A stretch of DNA of 5,762 nt from a bacterium. Its GTDB lineage: Bacteria > Spirochaetota > Spirochaetia > JABEVK01. Position 1 is the first letter of the stretch, and every line of letters starts with the position of its first letter. This document shows positions 4,984 to 5,762 of this stretch, in pieces. The notes beneath the pieces are model-generated. The model saw nothing but the letters and a program-made list of their open reading frames with translations. It had not been told where the DNA came from and did no database searches. The translations under genes were made by a program, and so were the position numbers. The DNA is taken from NCBI GenBank assembly GCA_021781625.1, contig JAJXWL010000134.1, positions 1 to 5,762 on the forward strand. Direction: 5' to 3'.

Positions 4984-5762
4984 TCAAGGGTAGGAAAAAT
5001 GGCGCAAAGGGGTGCCGGTTTTGAGGTGCCGGGCTAGGGCGGTGAGCCCGGGCCGTACATGACGAAAGAGCTGTTGGTAGGCCGGACACAGACGATTAAG
5101 GCCTTCGACGCGGTCTTTGGGACAGCCCCCATGGCAAAACTCTAGGACGTCGCAGGTTTGACAGGAGGGGTGTAAGTTTCGTTTGGCTTGGCCAAAAGCC
5201 GCTTGCCGAGGGTCAGCCGCTAATGAGGCTAAAGTTTCTGTTTTGAGGTTGCCCCAGAGGTGTGCGGGGTCGACAAAGTGATCGCAGGCATAAAACCCCC
5301 CGTCGTGCTCCAAAACGGGAACATCGCCGCATTCGGGACGGTGAACACACAAGGCATGGTCGACGCCGGCCAAGGGCCTGAGCGCTTCATCAAAGGTTTG
5401 AATCACCATTTTTCCCACCCCATCGTGAAGCCAAAGGTCGTAAATCCGGCACAAAAAATCGCCCAATTGCTTGGGGGGGGCCCCCTCTGGGGGCACATAG
5501 GGCAAAAACTGAAGGTACCTCACGCCTTCTTCTCGAAAGAAGGCCCAAACCCGGTCGGGTTCGGTGACGTTACGGTCGTGCAGGACGCAAAGGACATTGA
5601 TGAAAACGCCGTGTTCGCGCAGTAACCGATAAGCCTTCTGGACCGCAGAAAAAGATCCTCCTTTGGTCTTACGGCGGTAGGCGTCATGACATTCTTGTGG
5701 ACCATCCCAACTCAGTCCCACCGAAAACTTTTCGCGAGCCAGGAATTCCGCCCAGTGTGACT
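4984..5762 (-). CDS. radical SAM/SPASM protein, anaerobic sulfatase-maturating enzyme type (C-terminal part)
   Basis: Anaerobic sulfatase-maturating enzymes oxidise an active-site Cys or Ser of a sulfatase to formylglycine. The frame is open to the right edge, so the N-terminus with the CxxxCxxC radical-SAM cluster is not visible; 258 residues remain. Visible are the barrel stretch FSVGLSWDGPQECHDAYR (residues 12-29 of the fragment) and FLPYVPPEG. The SPASM domain follows with C138-x5-C144, C159-D160 in ACDHFVDP, C200-x2-C203-x5-C209-x3-C213 in the form CHGGCPKDR, and C225. These are the auxiliary-cluster cysteines, and the Asp after C159 is the proposed catalytic base of this family. The linker after FLPYVPP is shorter than I recall for long-form enzymes. 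A GTG at 5721 is internal to the conserved VGLSWDGP motif and is not the start. No sulfatase gene is in the window, so another modified substrate remains possible. The gene is followed by the HtrA-type protease after 74 bases. Confidence 0.88.
   Translation of the reverse strand, partial: SHWAEFLAREKFSVGLSWDGPQECHDAYRRKTKGGSFSAVQKAYRLLREHGVFINVLCVLHDRNVTEPDRVWAFFREEGVRYLQFLPYVPPEGAPPKQLGDFLCRIYDLWLHDGVGKMVIQTFDEALRPLAGVDHALCVHRPECGDVPVLEHDGGFYACDHFVDPAHLWGNLKTETLASLAADPRQAAFGQAKRNLHPSCQTCDVLEFCHGGCPKDRVEGLNRLCPAYQQLFRHVRPGLTALARHLKTGTPLRHFSYP

Noticed and set aside
4910..5089. A 60-residue upstream extension of the HtrA-type protease
   Set aside because: It would overlap the end of the radical-SAM gene and bury the signal peptide; AAGGAG precedes the ATG at 4909 at ideal spacing.
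5719..5721. GTG at 5721 as the start of the radical-SAM protein
   Set aside because: The same frame stays open to the window edge and encodes a matching upstream stretch (SHWAEFLAREKFS); the GTG codes for Val inside a conserved barrel motif.

Overview
The window is a dense piece of bacterial chromosome of roughly balanced, slightly GC-rich composition. It holds five recognisable genes, two of them cut by the window edges. No intergenic stretch is longer than about 80 bases, and I see no RNA gene, mobile element or CRISPR array. The genes suggest a free-living, pigmented bacterium with an outer membrane or periplasm. The mix of a crtI-crtB-lycopene cyclase operon, a Do/HtrA protease of the kind I recall from free-living spirochaetes, and an anaerobic sulfatase-maturase homologue makes Spirochaetota a reasonable guess. 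That is an inference from memory of family resemblance, and Bacteroidota-like lineages remain possible.

Layout. Positions 1-2506 are a minus-strand carotenoid operon, transcribed from right to left. It contains phytoene desaturase (crtI), phytoene synthase (crtB) and the start of a membrane-type lycopene cyclase (CrtYc/CrtYd class, first 51 residues only). Both junctions are 4-base ATGA stop/start overlaps, which points to translational coupling. Together the three enzymes would convert geranylgeranyl diphosphate to phytoene, then to lycopene, then to a cyclised carotene. No crtE (GGPP synthase) lies in the window.

Positions 2507-2588 form a compact divergent control region. It has a sigma70-like promoter in each direction, a perfect 16-bp palindrome (6-bp arms) and a flanking 6-bp direct repeat. 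Both promoters are placed so that transcription would begin at or very near the start codon, so both transcripts may be leaderless. In contrast, crtB, the cyclase and the protease all have visible Shine-Dalgarno sequences. The plus-strand gene (2589-3431) is a LigB/DODA-type class III extradiol dioxygenase. Its shared control region with a carotenoid operon is the most interesting feature here.

Positions 3449-5762 are on the minus strand again. They hold the C-terminal two thirds or so of a radical-SAM/SPASM protein of the anaerobic sulfatase-maturase type (cut by the right edge), followed after 74 bases by a complete periplasmic Do/HtrA serine protease. The dioxygenase and protease genes converge with only 17 bases between their stop codons. 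Both products on this side relate to the quality or maturation of exported proteins, but nothing in the sequence proves that they form one operon.
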